Origin: Salinimicrobium xinjiangense DSM 19287
GTDB taxonomy: Bacteria > Bacteroidota > Bacteroidia > Flavobacteriales > Flavobacteriaceae
Assembly: GCF_000423585.1 (NCBI RefSeq)
Contig: NZ_KE384056.1
Span: 107,845-171,844 of the forward strand
Direction: 5' to 3'
Length of the DNA stretch: 64,000 nt
The notes beneath the pieces were generated by a model. That model saw only the letters and a list, made by a program, of their open reading frames with translations, did no database searches and was not told the origin of the DNA. Position 1 is the stretch's first letter; every line of letters begins with the position of its first letter. The translations under genes and the position numbers were made by a program. Positions 37,167 through 46,885 of this stretch are shown here, piece by piece.

Positions 37167-39533
37167 TTAGAACAATCCTCCTCCTGTGTTTGTGTTTTCG
37201 TCTCTTTGTTTTCTATCCAAAGCCTTGTTCTTTCCTCCTCCAAAGCTATAGGAGAAGCCCACATAAACATTTTGAGAATCTCCCCGGAAAGTTCCTTTTT
37301 GAGAATAGGGGACATCACTGTAGAAGGAGAATTCGCGGGTGTCAAAGATGTCATTAAAGTTTAGGCTTAAAGTAGCTTTGTCGTTCAGAAAGCTGTAGCG
37401 TGCGCCGGCATTTACAAAATAGAATTCTTCCGGATTGATCTGCAGCATTTCACTACTGCTTCGGTAAAGACCAAACATTTGCAGTGTGAGCTTTTTAGTC
37501 ACATTAAAACTCTGATTTAACCTGAAACTGTAAGCGGGGCTCTCAACTTCACGATACACATCTCCCACAACCCCTTTTTCTGTACTGTAATAGTATTCAA
37601 AACTTGGATTAATGCTCCACCACCTGAAAGGTTTGTATCTGGCGCTTAATTCCACTCCGTAAGCAGTATTATCATCCCAGTTCTCGAAAGTAAGCAGGAA
37701 CCTCGAAGGATCTTCGGGATCAATAATCAACACCTGACTGATTTCATCTTCAATTAACCTGTAAAAAACGCCACCGGTAAAACTTCCTTTATTAAAGTTA
37801 TGGGTGTAGTTCATTTCAAGGGAATTGGTGAATTGAGGATCAAGTTCGGGATTTCCTACTCCTGTAAGACGTGGAGTGGAGAACTCTCTCACAGGGTTTA
37901 CCTGGTGTAGTCCCGGCCTGTCAACCCTTCTTCCATAGCTCAATTGAAGCGTCTTCATATCATCGAATTTATAGGAAATGAATGCAGAAGGGTATAGTGT
38001 TAAATAATCTGTTTCGTAAATACGCTCCCCGTCAAGAATTGCCTCTACATCATAACTTTCAAATCTTGCTCCCAGCTGGTAGGACCATTTTGTGAAATTT
38101 TGACCAAAAGTGGAGTAGAAAGAATATATGTTATTGTCGTAATTATATAATGCATTGTCCAGATTTGGATTAGTGGTACGGTAATCATTAGAACTTCTTC
38201 TGAATCTTGCTTCTGCTCCCAGTTCAAGTTTTGAAACATCAGATAATGGATTTTCATAATCCAGGTTGAGATTGGTGTTGGTAATGTCATCCTCTACATT
38301 ATCACGATATGATTGGTATTCACCGGCTCCTTCTCCCGAATATTCAAAGCGGGCAACTTCCGTATCATCTGTAATGCTGTGATTCGCTTCGAGGATTATA
38401 TTATGTCCTTCTTTATCAAAATCTCTTTTGAATACTCCGTTATAGGTTTGGGTTTTGTTATCATTGATAAGAAAGAATTCCTGAAAAATATTTCCCGTGG
38501 CAGGTGAGTCAAAAATAATATTTGCTTCCCCACGAGGTTCTCCGTCATAATAATTTTGATTTGTATAAAATGAGAAAGTGTTCTTGTCATTTATATAGTA
38601 ATCAAAACCAACTTTAAAAAGATAAGCTTCGCTGTCATTAAAAAGTCCGATGTTTTGAGTGTAGTTCTGGGTAAAGTTCTCAATGATTCCATAGTTATCC
38701 CTTTTTCCTCCGTTGGTTCCCAGGTTAGTAAAGAAGTTTACTTTGCCACGGCGGTAGTTCATGTTAAGAGAGCCGTTGTACCGCACGTTTTCGCCCACTG
38801 TGACTCCTGTATTTAAATTTCCGTTGAATCCCAGGTTAGAATTCTTATGAAGCACTATGTTGATGATACCACTCATTCCTTCCGGATTATATTTGGCTGA
38901 AGGATTGGTGATCAATTCAATACTCTTAATGGAAGTGCTGGGAATTTGTTTCAGGAGCTGTGCCGCAGGAATATTGGTGGGTTTTCCGTCTACCAAAATC
39001 CTTACGTTATCATTGCCCCTCATGGAGATATTTCCATCCTGGTCAACTGCAAGACTTGGAATGTTATTCATGATCTCACTGGCTGTAGCTCCTGCTGTGG
39101 TAAGATCCTTTCCAACATTGACAATTTTTCGGTCAATACGTTGTTCTATAGTAGATCTTTCTGCAACAACATCTACACTATCCAGCTGAGCTACTTCAGC
39201 TTCAAGAAAGATAGTGCCAATGGTAATGTCCCTGTTTCCGCCCGCTACCTTGACTTCTCGTGAAAAAGATTTGTAACCCATGAATTGTACTTTGAAAAGA
39301 TAAACTCCATCCTTAAGTTTTTCCACCCTGAAACTGCCATCTGCAGAGCTGACTGCTCCGGTGACCATTTCTCCCTGAGGTGTCGTGACGGTAATTGTAG
39401 CATAGGGAATTGGTTCCTCAAATTCCTTGTCCATAACCTGGCCGGTTATGTTGCCCAGTTCATTGGTGTTGTTGTTCGCCATGGCAGACAAGGTTCCAAC
39501 TGTAAGTGCAAGAATTAAAATTAAATGTTTCAT
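37167..39533 (-). CDS. Outer-membrane beta-barrel protein, TonB-receptor-like
   Basis: This 788-residue protein has a signal peptide (about 1-19), an N-terminal carboxypeptidase-regulatory-like domain (about 26-110; ITGQVMDKEFEEPIPYATITV), a plug-like domain (about 125-230; IMNNIPSLAVDQDGNISMRGNDNVRILVDGKP) and a large beta barrel with an FSYSFGGG end. It fits the outer membrane beta-barrel family related to TonB receptors. The start is the ATG at 39533, where MKHLILIL begins the signal; an upstream in-frame extension is not signal-like. No SusD-like partner is next to it, so it is not a complete PUL transporter. Confidence 0.88.
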   Translation of the reverse strand: MKHLILILALTVGTLSAMANNNTNELGNITGQVMDKEFEEPIPYATITVTTPQGEMVTGAVSSADGSFRVEKLKDGVYLFKVQFMGYKSFSREVKVAGGNRDITIGTIFLEAEVAQLDSVDVVAERSTIEQRIDRKIVNVGKDLTTAGATASEIMNNIPSLAVDQDGNISMRGNDNVRILVDGKPTNIPAAQLLKQIPSTSIKSIELITNPSAKYNPEGMSGIINIVLHKNSNLGFNGNLNTGVTVGENVRYNGSLNMNYRRGKVNFFTNLGTNGGKRDNYGIIENFTQNYTQNIGLFNDSEAYLFKVGFDYYINDKNTFSFYTNQNYYDGEPRGEANIIFDSPATGNIFQEFFLINDNKTQTYNGVFKRDFDKEGHNIILEANHSITDDTEVARFEYSGEGAGEYQSYRDNVEDDITNTNLNLDYENPLSDVSKLELGAEARFRRSSNDYRTTNPNLDNALYNYDNNIYSFYSTFGQNFTKWSYQLGARFESYDVEAILDGERIYETDYLTLYPSAFISYKFDDMKTLQLSYGRRVDRPGLHQVNPVREFSTPRLTGVGNPELDPQFTNSLEMNYTHNFNKGSFTGGVFYRLIEDEISQVLIIDPEDPSRFLLTFENWDDNTAYGVELSARYKPFRWWSINPSFEYYYSTEKGVVGDVYREVESPAYSFRLNQSFNVTKKLTLQMFGLYRSSSEMLQINPEEFYFVNAGARYSFLNDKATLSLNFNDIFDTREFSFYSDVPYSQKGTFRGDSQNVYVGFSYSFGGGKNKALDRKQRDENTNTGGGLF

Positions 39534-39879
39534 TGTTTGATTGATTTTTGATGATGATTGTTTAAAGCCTAATACCTTGCAATACATAATATAAAAACAA
39601 ATGTTTCTAAAAGTTTGTACTTCAGGGTATATACCTAAGAGACTAGAGAAAGACATAATTGTTACAGAAAGGAATAAACTTTAACCTTTGAGTGAGGCTT
39701 TTCCTATAAGTTTCTGATTAAAAAAACCCACACATAAATTATGCATGGGTTTAGCATGGGGCTCTTTTAACACTAACCATCAATGTTTTTTCAAATCGCG
39801 CCCATGCGGGAAATATTTCTTATCTTAAAGACTGCAGAGGCGCAGCTTTTGTTACACTTATTGAAAAAATTATTAAGAA
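39534..39879. other. 346-nt divergent spacer
   Basis: This holds the upstream regions of two divergent genes. The only structure I see is a hairpin with arms AAACCCA (39724-39730) and TGGGTTT (39746-39752) and an inner CATAA/TTATG pairing; it resembles a terminator although no gene ends nearby. No recognisable RNA gene or riboswitch is visible. Confidence 0.5.
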
Positions 39880-40242
39880 ATGACGAAAAAAACATTGGTT
39901 CTGGGAGCTTCCACAAATCCGGGACGATATGCTTATATAGCCATAAATCGATTACAAAGAGCTAACATTCCTACTGTTGCATTGGGATTAAGAAAAGGAG
40001 AGGTGGCCGGAGTGAATATTGAGACCGAAAAGATCCCTTTTGAAGATGTCCATACTGTCACCCTATATCTTGGACCTCCACGGCAGGAGGAATACTATGA
40101 TTATATCCTGTCTCTCAACCCAAAGCGCGTAATATTTAATCCGGGTACAGAAAATCCTGAATTTTACCGCCTGCTTCAGGAAAATAATATAGAGGTTGAG
40201 GTAGCCTGTACTTTGATCCTTTTATCTACGCAGCAGTACTAA
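39880..40242 (+). CDS. CoA-binding domain protein (YccU-like)
   Basis: This 120-residue protein is a stand-alone Rossmann-type CoA-binding domain (CoA_binding_2). It starts KKTLVLGASTNPGRYAYIA, with the Gly-rich turn, and has the FNPGTENPEF segment of the family. Its 3' end overlaps the 3' end of the converging symporter gene by 21 bp. Function is not known beyond nucleotide/CoA binding. Confidence 0.9.
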   Translation: MTKKTLVLGASTNPGRYAYIAINRLQRANIPTVALGLRKGEVAGVNIETEKIPFEDVHTVTLYLGPPRQEEYYDYILSLNPKRVIFNPGTENPEFYRLLQENNIEVEVACTLILLSTQQY

Positions 40243-41658
40243 ACCAAGGAAGGTAAGCAGTCCGTTAAGGATAAGAACAAAAAAGCCAAATTCAAACCCG
40301 AACCAAACCAGGCTGTTCATACTAATGAAGTAGGTAAGAACAGGGGAAAGTATTGCCACAATGGGTACAAGTTTATCTCTTACCTGCATTTTAGTAAAAA
40401 GTCCGAAGCTGTAAAGACCTAAGAGAGGTCCATAGGTGTAACCTGCAAATACAAATAATTTAGCTATCACGCTTTCATCTCGTATAATATATTTGAAAGC
40501 TATGATCACGAGGATAAGTACTATGGATACTCCCACATGAATGATCTTCCTCACCGTTTCCTGTTTTTTAGGAGCGTATCGTTTTTCGATATCCAGGATA
40601 TCGATACTAAAAGAAGTGGTGAGGGAGGTCAAAGCACTGTCGGCACTACTATAAGCCGCTGCGATCAATCCAAGAATAAAGAAAACTGCTATTCCAAATC
40701 CCAGCTCTCCTGATGTTGCTATCACCGGGAAAAGGTCATCCTTTGCTGCGTCAATGCCATTGGCGCGGGCATATTCGGTGAGCAACACTCCTAATGCCAT
40801 AAAGAAAAGGTTTACAAAGACCAGAACTATGGTGAACCAGAACATGTTTTTCTGGGCATCTCCAAGATTCCGGCAGGTAAGATTTTTCTGCATCATGTCT
40901 TGATCAAGACCCGTCATTACGATAGCTATAAAGGCACCAGAAATGAATTGCTTCCAGAAATAATCGGCACTTTTAACATCATCAAAAAAGAACATTTTTG
41001 ACAGCTCACTATTGGAAATATGGGAAATCAAATTTCCGCCCTGAATTCCGAGATCTTCAGAAACATAATAAATACTTACACCAACGGCAATTAGCATACA
41101 GAGGGTTTGTAAAGTGTCTGTATACACAATGGTTTTTATCCCCGATCTAAAGGTGTATAACCATATGAGCAGAATTGTCATAATGACCGTCGCCCAAAAA
41201 GGGATTCCTAGGGTGTCAAACAAAATTATTTGCAAGACGTTTGCTACCAGGAATAAACGAAAACTTGCACCAACCACCCGCGAGAGAAGGAAAAAGGAAG
41301 CCCCGGTCTTATAGGAATAATTTCCAAACCTGTCTTCCAGGTAAGTGTAGATGGAGGTGAGATTCATCCGGTAATACAGAGGCAGCAGGACAAGACCAAT
41401 AACTGCATAGCCCACCACATATCCCAATACCACCTGCATGTAACTAAACTGGCTCGCCTCTACCCAACCCGGAACAGAAATAAATGTGACCCCGCTAAGA
41501 GAAGCTCCAATCATCCCAAAAGCTACGACGTACCATGGGGATTGTCGATTCGCCTTAAAGAATGTACTGTTGTCTGAATTTTTTCCCGTTAGCCAGGAAA
41601 TTAAAATGAGCGTAATAAAATAAACGGCAATTAGAAGGAGTATGTAGGAGGGCTGCAT
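40222..41658 (-). CDS. Sodium:solute symporter family protein
   Basis: This 478-residue protein has about thirteen membrane segments and matches the SSS family. TM1 and TM2 regions include ISWLTGKNSDNSTFFKANR and GASLSGVTFISVPG, and the Na+-site region is YSSADSALTSL (about 336-346). Many relatives carry sialic acid, proline, or other organic solutes; none can be chosen here. The convergent overlap with the CoA-binding gene means no terminator separates them. Confidence 0.92.
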   Translation of the reverse strand: MQPSYILLLIAVYFITLILISWLTGKNSDNSTFFKANRQSPWYVVAFGMIGASLSGVTFISVPGWVEASQFSYMQVVLGYVVGYAVIGLVLLPLYYRMNLTSIYTYLEDRFGNYSYKTGASFFLLSRVVGASFRLFLVANVLQIILFDTLGIPFWATVIMTILLIWLYTFRSGIKTIVYTDTLQTLCMLIAVGVSIYYVSEDLGIQGGNLISHISNSELSKMFFFDDVKSADYFWKQFISGAFIAIVMTGLDQDMMQKNLTCRNLGDAQKNMFWFTIVLVFVNLFFMALGVLLTEYARANGIDAAKDDLFPVIATSGELGFGIAVFFILGLIAAAYSSADSALTSLTTSFSIDILDIEKRYAPKKQETVRKIIHVGVSIVLILVIIAFKYIIRDESVIAKLFVFAGYTYGPLLGLYSFGLFTKMQVRDKLVPIVAILSPVLTYFISMNSLVWFGFEFGFFVLILNGLLTFLGLVLLRR

Positions 41659-41751
41659 GGGCTAAAATTTCGGGAGCAAAATACAAAACTTACCGATATC
41701 TGCTGCATAGCTTAAACAGCTACTTTTTAGGAGAATTATTTTAAAAAGAAG

Positions 41752-41759
41752 TAATTTTG
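41752..41759 (+). promoter_or_regulatory. Candidate -7 box of recR
   Basis: TAATTTTG matches TAnnTTTG perfectly and ends only 4 nt before the ATG at 41764. If used, transcription would begin at or within the first codon, giving a leaderless mRNA. Confidence 0.4.
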
Positions 41760-41763
41760 GTAT

Positions 41764-42381
41764 ATGGAATTTTCATCTAAATTATTACAGGCTGCCGTAG
41801 ACGAAATGTCTCAGCTTCCCGGGATAGGCCGAAGGACAGCGTTGAGACTGGTGCTGCACCTTTTAAAACAACCCGAATCTCAAACTGTGGCCCTAAGCAA
41901 AGCATTACTCGATCTTAAAACTGAAGCGAAATTCTGCAGCAATTGCCATAACATTAGTGATACTGAACTTTGTGAGATTTGTGCAAATAAAAACAGGCAA
42001 AAGGAAATGGTTTGTGTAGTTGAAGATATCCGCGACGTGATGGCTATAGAAAATACCAGTCAGTACCGCGGGCTGTATCATGTATTAGGTGGCAAGATCA
42101 ATCCCATGGAAGGAATTGGTCCGTCGCAGCTCACTATAAAGTCTCTTATTGAGAAGGCTCGGAAAGGTGAAATTGAAGAAATCATTTTTGCCCTTAGCAG
42201 CACTCTTGAAGGGGATACTACCAATTTTTACATTTTTAAGCAGCTGGAAGGTCTTAATATAAGGACAAGTACGATCGCCCGCGGTATTTCTGTAGGTGAC
42301 GAATTGGAATATGCAGATGAGGTCACCCTTGGGCGAAGTATCACCAACCGAATTCCTTTTGAAAATTCACTCAGGAATTAA
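41764..42381 (+). CDS. recR: Recombination mediator protein RecR
   Basis: This 205-residue protein matches RecR, which works with RecO (and RecF) to load RecA at gaps. An N-terminal helix-hairpin-helix ([17 protein letters not shown]) precedes the Cys4 zinc finger (C58, C61, C70, C73), then a Toprim domain starting VCVVEDIRD. The length is normal. It stands alone. Confidence 0.96.
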   Translation: MEFSSKLLQAAVDEMSQLPGIGRRTALRLVLHLLKQPESQTVALSKALLDLKTEAKFCSNCHNISDTELCEICANKNRQKEMVCVVEDIRDVMAIENTSQYRGLYHVLGGKINPMEGIGPSQLTIKSLIEKARKGEIEEIIFALSSTLEGDTTNFYIFKQLEGLNIRTSTIARGISVGDELEYADEVTLGRSITNRIPFENSLRN

Positions 42382-42586
42382 CCTCTGGAAGTGCTTTTTA
42401 AATTTCCATAATTGCTGGCCGATTCCATTACTGAATAAAAATTGTAATTTTACTCCGGAATTCGGCTGAAAATCAGCAGTCAAAACAGATAAGATTTATT
42501 TTGCTGCTGAACTTTTATTATTAAAAGAGGTGAATTTTTAGTAAATTCGCAGTCAAATTAATGTAGAACATCTTCGAAATAAGAAT

Positions 42587-43909
42587 ATGGCAAAGTTTGA
42601 GCTTAAGTTACCCAAGATGGGTGAAAGTGTTGCAGAAGCGACCATTACAAATTGGTTAAAGGAAGTGGGAGATACCATTGAAGCCGATGAGGCTATTCTT
42701 GAAATTGCTACCGATAAAGTGGACAGTGAAGTTCCCAGTGAAGTTGATGGGGTTTTGGTAGAAAAGCTTTTTAATGCAGATGATGTTGTACAGGTAGGCC
42801 AAACCATTGCTATTATTGAAACCGAAGGAGAAGGAGCAGTAGATGTGACGCCGGTGGCCGATCAACAGGTGCCTTCACCCGAGTTCGAAGAAGCTGTTGC
42901 TGCCGCAGAAAGCAGGGTGGAAGAAGCTAAAAGCATCAGTACTTCAGATTATGCCGACAGTAACAGGTTCTATTCTCCATTAGTAAAAAATATAGCCAAA
43001 GAAGAAGGAATTTCCTTTGAAGAACTGGAGCAGATCCAGGGATCTGGCAAAGAAGGAAGGGTGACTAAAAATGATATTTTAGGATACCTTGAAAACCGCT
43101 CTTCTCAACCTGCTTCGCAGGCACAACAGCCACAACAAACTCAACCTTCTCAACAACAGGCAGCACCACAACCTGCTAAAACTCCATTAAGCGTGAGCGG
43201 GGAAGATGAGATCATTGAAATGACCCGTATGGGAAAAATGATCGCCCATCACATGGTGGACAGTGTGCAAACCTCTGCTCACGTACAGTCTTTCATTGAG
43301 GTGGATGTGACCAACATCTGGAACTGGAGAAAGAAAAACAAAGATGCTTTCGAAAAGAGAGAAGGAGAGAAACTTACTTTTACTCCAATCTTTATGGAAG
43401 CCGTAGCCAAGGCGATAAAAGATTTTCCTTTGATCAACATTTCTGTTGACGGGGATAAGATCATTAAAAGAAAGAATATTAACCTTGGAATGGCAGCAGC
43501 CCTTCCTGATGGTAACCTTATTGTTCCGGTGATCAAAAATGCCGACCAGCTCAATCTGGTAGGAATGGCAAAAGCCGTGAACGACCTGGCGAACCGTGCA
43601 AGATTGAATAAGCTCAAACCCGATGATATACAGGGAGGAACCTATACGGTGACGAACGTGGGAACCTTTGGGAGCATCATGGGAACGCCGATTATTAATC
43701 AGCCGCAGGTAGGGATCCTTGCCCTTGGAGCTATTAGAAAAGTTCCGGCTGTTATTGAAACTCCCGAGGGAGATTTTATCGGTATCCGTTTCAAAATGTT
43801 CTTATCTCACAGTTATGACCACCGTGTGGTGAATGGAGCTCTGGGAGGTCAGTTTGTACAAAGAGTAGCACAATACCTGGAGAAATTTGATCCTAAGAGA
43901 GACCTTTAA
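42587..43909 (+). CDS. 2-oxoacid dehydrogenase E2 component (dihydrolipoyl acyltransferase)
   Basis: This 440-residue protein has one lipoyl domain (K44 in EIATDKVDSE), an E3/E1-binding domain (about 135-175; SPLVKNIAKEEGISFEELEQIQGSGKEG broken up by position), a Gln/Pro-rich linker (about 180-200) and a catalytic domain ending in the SHSYDHRVVNG motif. The sequence fits the branched-chain or 2-oxoglutarate type rather than pyruvate-type with several lipoyl domains. The E1 and E3 genes are not adjacent. Confidence 0.9.
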   Translation: MAKFELKLPKMGESVAEATITNWLKEVGDTIEADEAILEIATDKVDSEVPSEVDGVLVEKLFNADDVVQVGQTIAIIETEGEGAVDVTPVADQQVPSPEFEEAVAAAESRVEEAKSISTSDYADSNRFYSPLVKNIAKEEGISFEELEQIQGSGKEGRVTKNDILGYLENRSSQPASQAQQPQQTQPSQQQAAPQPAKTPLSVSGEDEIIEMTRMGKMIAHHMVDSVQTSAHVQSFIEVDVTNIWNWRKKNKDAFEKREGEKLTFTPIFMEAVAKAIKDFPLINISVDGDKIIKRKNINLGMAAALPDGNLIVPVIKNADQLNLVGMAKAVNDLANRARLNKLKPDDIQGGTYTVTNVGTFGSIMGTPIINQPQVGILALGAIRKVPAVIETPEGDFIGIRFKMFLSHSYDHRVVNGALGGQFVQRVAQYLEKFDPKRDL

Positions 43910-43930
43910 TCGGCATTATAAAATGTAAAC

Positions 43931-43960
43931 AAAACCACAGCATTTTCGCTGTGGTTTTTC
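43931..43960 (+). terminator. Terminator after the E2 gene
   Basis: AAAACCACAGC (43931-43941) pairs perfectly with GCTGTGGTTTT (43948-43958), then continues in T. Confidence 0.9.
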
Positions 43961-44136
43961 TTTTGCCATAGATTTTTTTGCCGCGAATTCACGAATAACT
44001 ACATGATCAGGGAGCAACAGAATTGTAAGACCTGATCTCTTTGTGTTCTTTATTTTTCTTTGTGGTCTCTGCGTGAAATAACATGGAATCTTAAATAAAT
44101 CCAATTCACAGACTTCTGAAACAGCAATTTCCCATC

Positions 44137-44202
44137 TGCCGTACCTACGGCACTCTAACCCGAACTGTCACTCCTTCTACCAATCTATCGTTCCTACGGA
44201 AC
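44137..44202 (+). repeat. Bipartite hairpin element, copy A
   Basis: Hairpin 1 is TGCCGTA-CC-TACGGCA (44137-44152); hairpin 2 is GTTCC-TAC-GGAAC (44190-44202). Both share the CCTACGG core. The linker before hairpin 2 contains TTCTACCAATCTATC, similar to the linker of copy B at 51948. Confidence 0.7.
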
Positions 44203-44320
44203 TTATATTCCTACGCTCTTAAACCCTTACTACTTCTACTTCCTCCTGATTCTTTTTTCCTGACTTCGGGAGCAAAGCGTCTTTTTTCACACTGCCTGCT
44301 TAAAACTACGTAATGCCCAC

Positions 44321-44358
44321 TTCTGATTCTGACCACTGATCACTGACCACTGACCACT
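44321..44358 (+). repeat. Heptad tandem array (ACTGACC)
   Basis: TTCTGAT, TCTGACC, ACTGATC, ACTGACC, ACTGACC, ACT follow in one 7-nt frame. It lies 38 nt before the exonuclease ATG. Confidence 0.9.
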
Positions 44359-44395
44359 ACTTTTACTATCTTTACCAAAACTGAATGATATTGTA

Positions 44396-45175
44396 ATGGA
44401 GTTGAAGCTTACCAAACCCTTATGTTTTTTTGATATTGAAGCCACCGGAACCAACGTGGCAAAAGACAGGATCGTAGAGATCTCTATTCTCAAGATCTAT
44501 CCTAATGGCAATCGCGAAAGCAGAACCTGGCTGGTGAATCCTACTGTACCCATTTCAAAAGAAGTAGTGGCCGTACACGGGATCACCAATGAAAAAGTAG
44601 CCAATGAGCCTACTTTTAAAGAACTCGCCGGGACAGTGTATGAGATGATCAAAGGCTGTGATCTGGCAGGGTACAACTCCAACAGATATGATATCCCTTT
44701 GCTTGCTGAAGAAATGCTGCGGGCCGGTGTCGATTTTGACATGAAAAACTCCCTTGCCGTTGATGTGCAAACCATTTTCCATAAAATGGAGCAACGTACA
44801 CTTTCTGCTGCCTATAAATTTTACTGTGGAAAAGAACTCGAAGGAGCTCATGGTGCTGAAGCCGATACCTTAGCTACTTTTGAAGTGCTTAAATCCCAGT
44901 TGGACATGTATGACGAGAAACTACAGAACGATGTAAAATGGCTTGCAGAATTCAGTTCTCAAAAAAATTGTGCAGACATAGCAGGTCTTATCGCTTTCGA
45001 CAAAAAAGGTCGGGAAGTATTCACCTTTGGAAAATATAAAGGCAAAAGTGTGGAGGACATCCTGGAACAGGAACCCGGATACTTTGGCTGGTTCCAGAAT
45101 GCCGATTTCCCGCTTTACACCAAAAAGGTGCTTACGGCAATTAAACTGCGAAAGTTGAATACGAAATTAAAATAG
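44396..45175 (+). CDS. DEDDh 3'-5' exonuclease (DnaQ/ExoX-like)
   Basis: This 259-residue protein has a DnaQ-type exonuclease domain: D13 and E15 in FFDIEATG, an Asp in NSNRYDIPLL (second Exo site) and HGAEADT (His and Asp of Exo III). The C-terminal part (about 195-245) has FGKYKGKSVEDILEQEPGYFGW, the ExoX-like C-terminal module. It is a stand-alone proofreading-type or repair exonuclease, not part of the polymerase III alpha subunit. Confidence 0.92.
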   Translation: MELKLTKPLCFFDIEATGTNVAKDRIVEISILKIYPNGNRESRTWLVNPTVPISKEVVAVHGITNEKVANEPTFKELAGTVYEMIKGCDLAGYNSNRYDIPLLAEEMLRAGVDFDMKNSLAVDVQTIFHKMEQRTLSAAYKFYCGKELEGAHGAEADTLATFEVLKSQLDMYDEKLQNDVKWLAEFSSQKNCADIAGLIAFDKKGREVFTFGKYKGKSVEDILEQEPGYFGWFQNADFPLYTKKVLTAIKLRKLNTKLK

Positions 45176-45181
45176 TTTCTT

Positions 45182-46747
45182 TTATTCAAAATTCACATTG
45201 TGTCCCGCCGTTACCTTCTGGGCATTCAAGGCTGTATTATCTGGTCTTGTAATTATCGCAACCACCTCAAAATTGTTAGGGTTGTAAAAATTACCCGGAG
45301 CAGAATAAGAAAACTGAGATAGATCAACCGTTCCAAATTTAAAGCTGACTTCTTCCAAAGCTGAAATAGCATTCAGTTCATCACCAAAAACATTTGTGAG
45401 AGAGGCCTGTAACACATCGTCATGAATAAAATCTTTTATAGGCTCACCTTTTTGGTACCAGCGACTTTGGGGATCGTTGTTCAGGTAGTTTTCCTGGGGA
45501 AAGATCACACCGTTCTGTAACAAATACACTACTAATTTATAGCCTTGAGGTATTTGGACTTCAGAGACAAGTTTTACCTCAATATCAAGCTTATCATTAT
45601 TCAGTTCAGTATTAATTGCAATACTATAAGGAGATTCTTCTCCTGCAGTATTTAATACGAGCAACAGCTGTTCTTCTTCATCTTCGGGAAAGGGGATCTG
45701 CGAAACTCTGTTCAATCTGGCGTGAGGATAAAACTCCACTTCAAAATGTGCCACCAGGTCTTTTGACTCATCTATCATCATTTTATCCTGAAAATGAATG
45801 GCAACAACGGCCAGGTCCTCTGTTCTTTCCTTAAGGAGTAAGATAGCATTTGTGACCCTTGGGCACCAGCCGCACCAGGTTCCGGTGTAATCTTCAAACA
45901 ATGCTTTTCTTTTTGGAGTAAAGACTTCAAAAGTTTTTGGTTCAGTTTCCTCTCCACTTGCAGCTTTAGCGGTTACTTCAAAACTTCCTTCTGTATCAGA
46001 TTGAAAACTATTCCCATTTACAGCACTTCCATTTACGTAGAAAGTAGCATCTGCTGTAGCATCTTCACCGTTGGATCCAAAAAATTGAAAATTAACCTCC
46101 TGGCCTTTTAAAGCTTTATCACGGCTAACAGTCAAATAATTGGATGAAGATACCTGTATGGAAAGTGTGTTACTATTCAGTTCATTAAAACTGGCAATAA
46201 CGTCGTGCTCACCACCCTGGTTGAAAGTGTATTGATTTCCGCTTATGGTTTCTCCATTTATCTGAATTGTACTTAGAGAGGTATATTCAAATCCATTGTC
46301 TCCCAATACCCGGAATATGACATTTTTATTAATATCTGTTTTTGATGATTCAAGGTTGGAGGTGAGTGTGATTGCGTCAGGTTGAGAGGCAATTTGAGGT
46401 TTTTTTACATTAATGGAGATCTTATTACTGGTAAGCTTGTTCATCTTTGCGGTGAATTCATGAGTGCCACTCCCGCTAAACTGAAAGCTTTTTCGTTCCA
46501 GTGCCTCTCCGGCAAGATAGATTGTACTTTGGCTGGTATAATCCTTACCATCGTTTCCTTCTACTTTGAAGTAAACTGTTTCATTTACAGCTGCAGTACC
46601 CGTACTGTTATTTGTGCTGAGTTGTATGGAACCTGGTCCGCTTGTATTACCTCCTTCTCCGGAAGCATCGTCGCTGCTGCAGGAAAAAAGAAAAATAACT
46701 GTAATAATTAAACCGGCTAAACTGTTAAATGACTGTGAATATTTCAT
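45182..46747 (-). CDS. Omp28-like lipoprotein with thioredoxin-type CxxC
   Basis: This 521-residue protein has a lipoprotein signal (lipid Cys at C23, LFSC), a Ser/Gly linker, three similar Ig-like repeats of about 75-80 residues (about 40-115, 123-200, 203-277; each with an N-G-x-x-Y/D-T/A pattern) and a C-terminal Omp28-like domain. This domain begins FEDYTGTWCGWCPR, with C292 and C295 in the same place as a thioredoxin active site. It is expected on the outer membrane. It diverges from a TlpA/DUF6029 pair, a grouping that suggests an exported thiol or disulfide process. Confidence 0.87.
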   Translation of the reverse strand: MKYSQSFNSLAGLIITVIFLFSCSSDDASGEGGNTSGPGSIQLSTNNSTGTAAVNETVYFKVEGNDGKDYTSQSTIYLAGEALERKSFQFSGSGTHEFTAKMNKLTSNKISINVKKPQIASQPDAITLTSNLESSKTDINKNVIFRVLGDNGFEYTSLSTIQINGETISGNQYTFNQGGEHDVIASFNELNSNTLSIQVSSSNYLTVSRDKALKGQEVNFQFFGSNGEDATADATFYVNGSAVNGNSFQSDTEGSFEVTAKAASGEETEPKTFEVFTPKRKALFEDYTGTWCGWCPRVTNAILLLKERTEDLAVVAIHFQDKMMIDESKDLVAHFEVEFYPHARLNRVSQIPFPEDEEEQLLLVLNTAGEESPYSIAINTELNNDKLDIEVKLVSEVQIPQGYKLVVYLLQNGVIFPQENYLNNDPQSRWYQKGEPIKDFIHDDVLQASLTNVFGDELNAISALEEVSFKFGTVDLSQFSYSAPGNFYNPNNFEVVAIITRPDNTALNAQKVTAGHNVNFE

Positions 46748-46885
46748 GACTCCCCCAATTTTGATTTATGAATTTAAACTAAAATTTTATAATAAATTAA
46801 ATTTTCCTAAAATTATTACACTAATTATTAGGGAGTTAAGAGTTTTATGTATAAATTTCTTTCTTAAATTTTTTAAAAAAAGAGA

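Larger units (their letters stand above)
43910..44395. other. 486-nt repeat-rich spacer
   Basis: After the terminator at 43931-43958 there is GCCGCGAATTCACGAATAAC and TTTGTGGTCTCTGCGTGAAA, word-like pieces I recognise from many Bacteroidota intergenic regions. Next come the bipartite hairpin element (44137-44202) and a heptad array (44321-44358). No gene or known RNA is visible. Confidence 0.75.

Noticed and set aside
37167-39533. SusC/SusD polysaccharide utilisation locus around the barrel protein
   Set aside because: No SusD-like lipoprotein, glycoside hydrolase or sugar regulator is adjacent.
37167-39656. Longer start of the barrel-protein gene at 39656
   Set aside because: The extra 41 residues are not signal-like; a proper signal peptide begins at the ATG at 39533.
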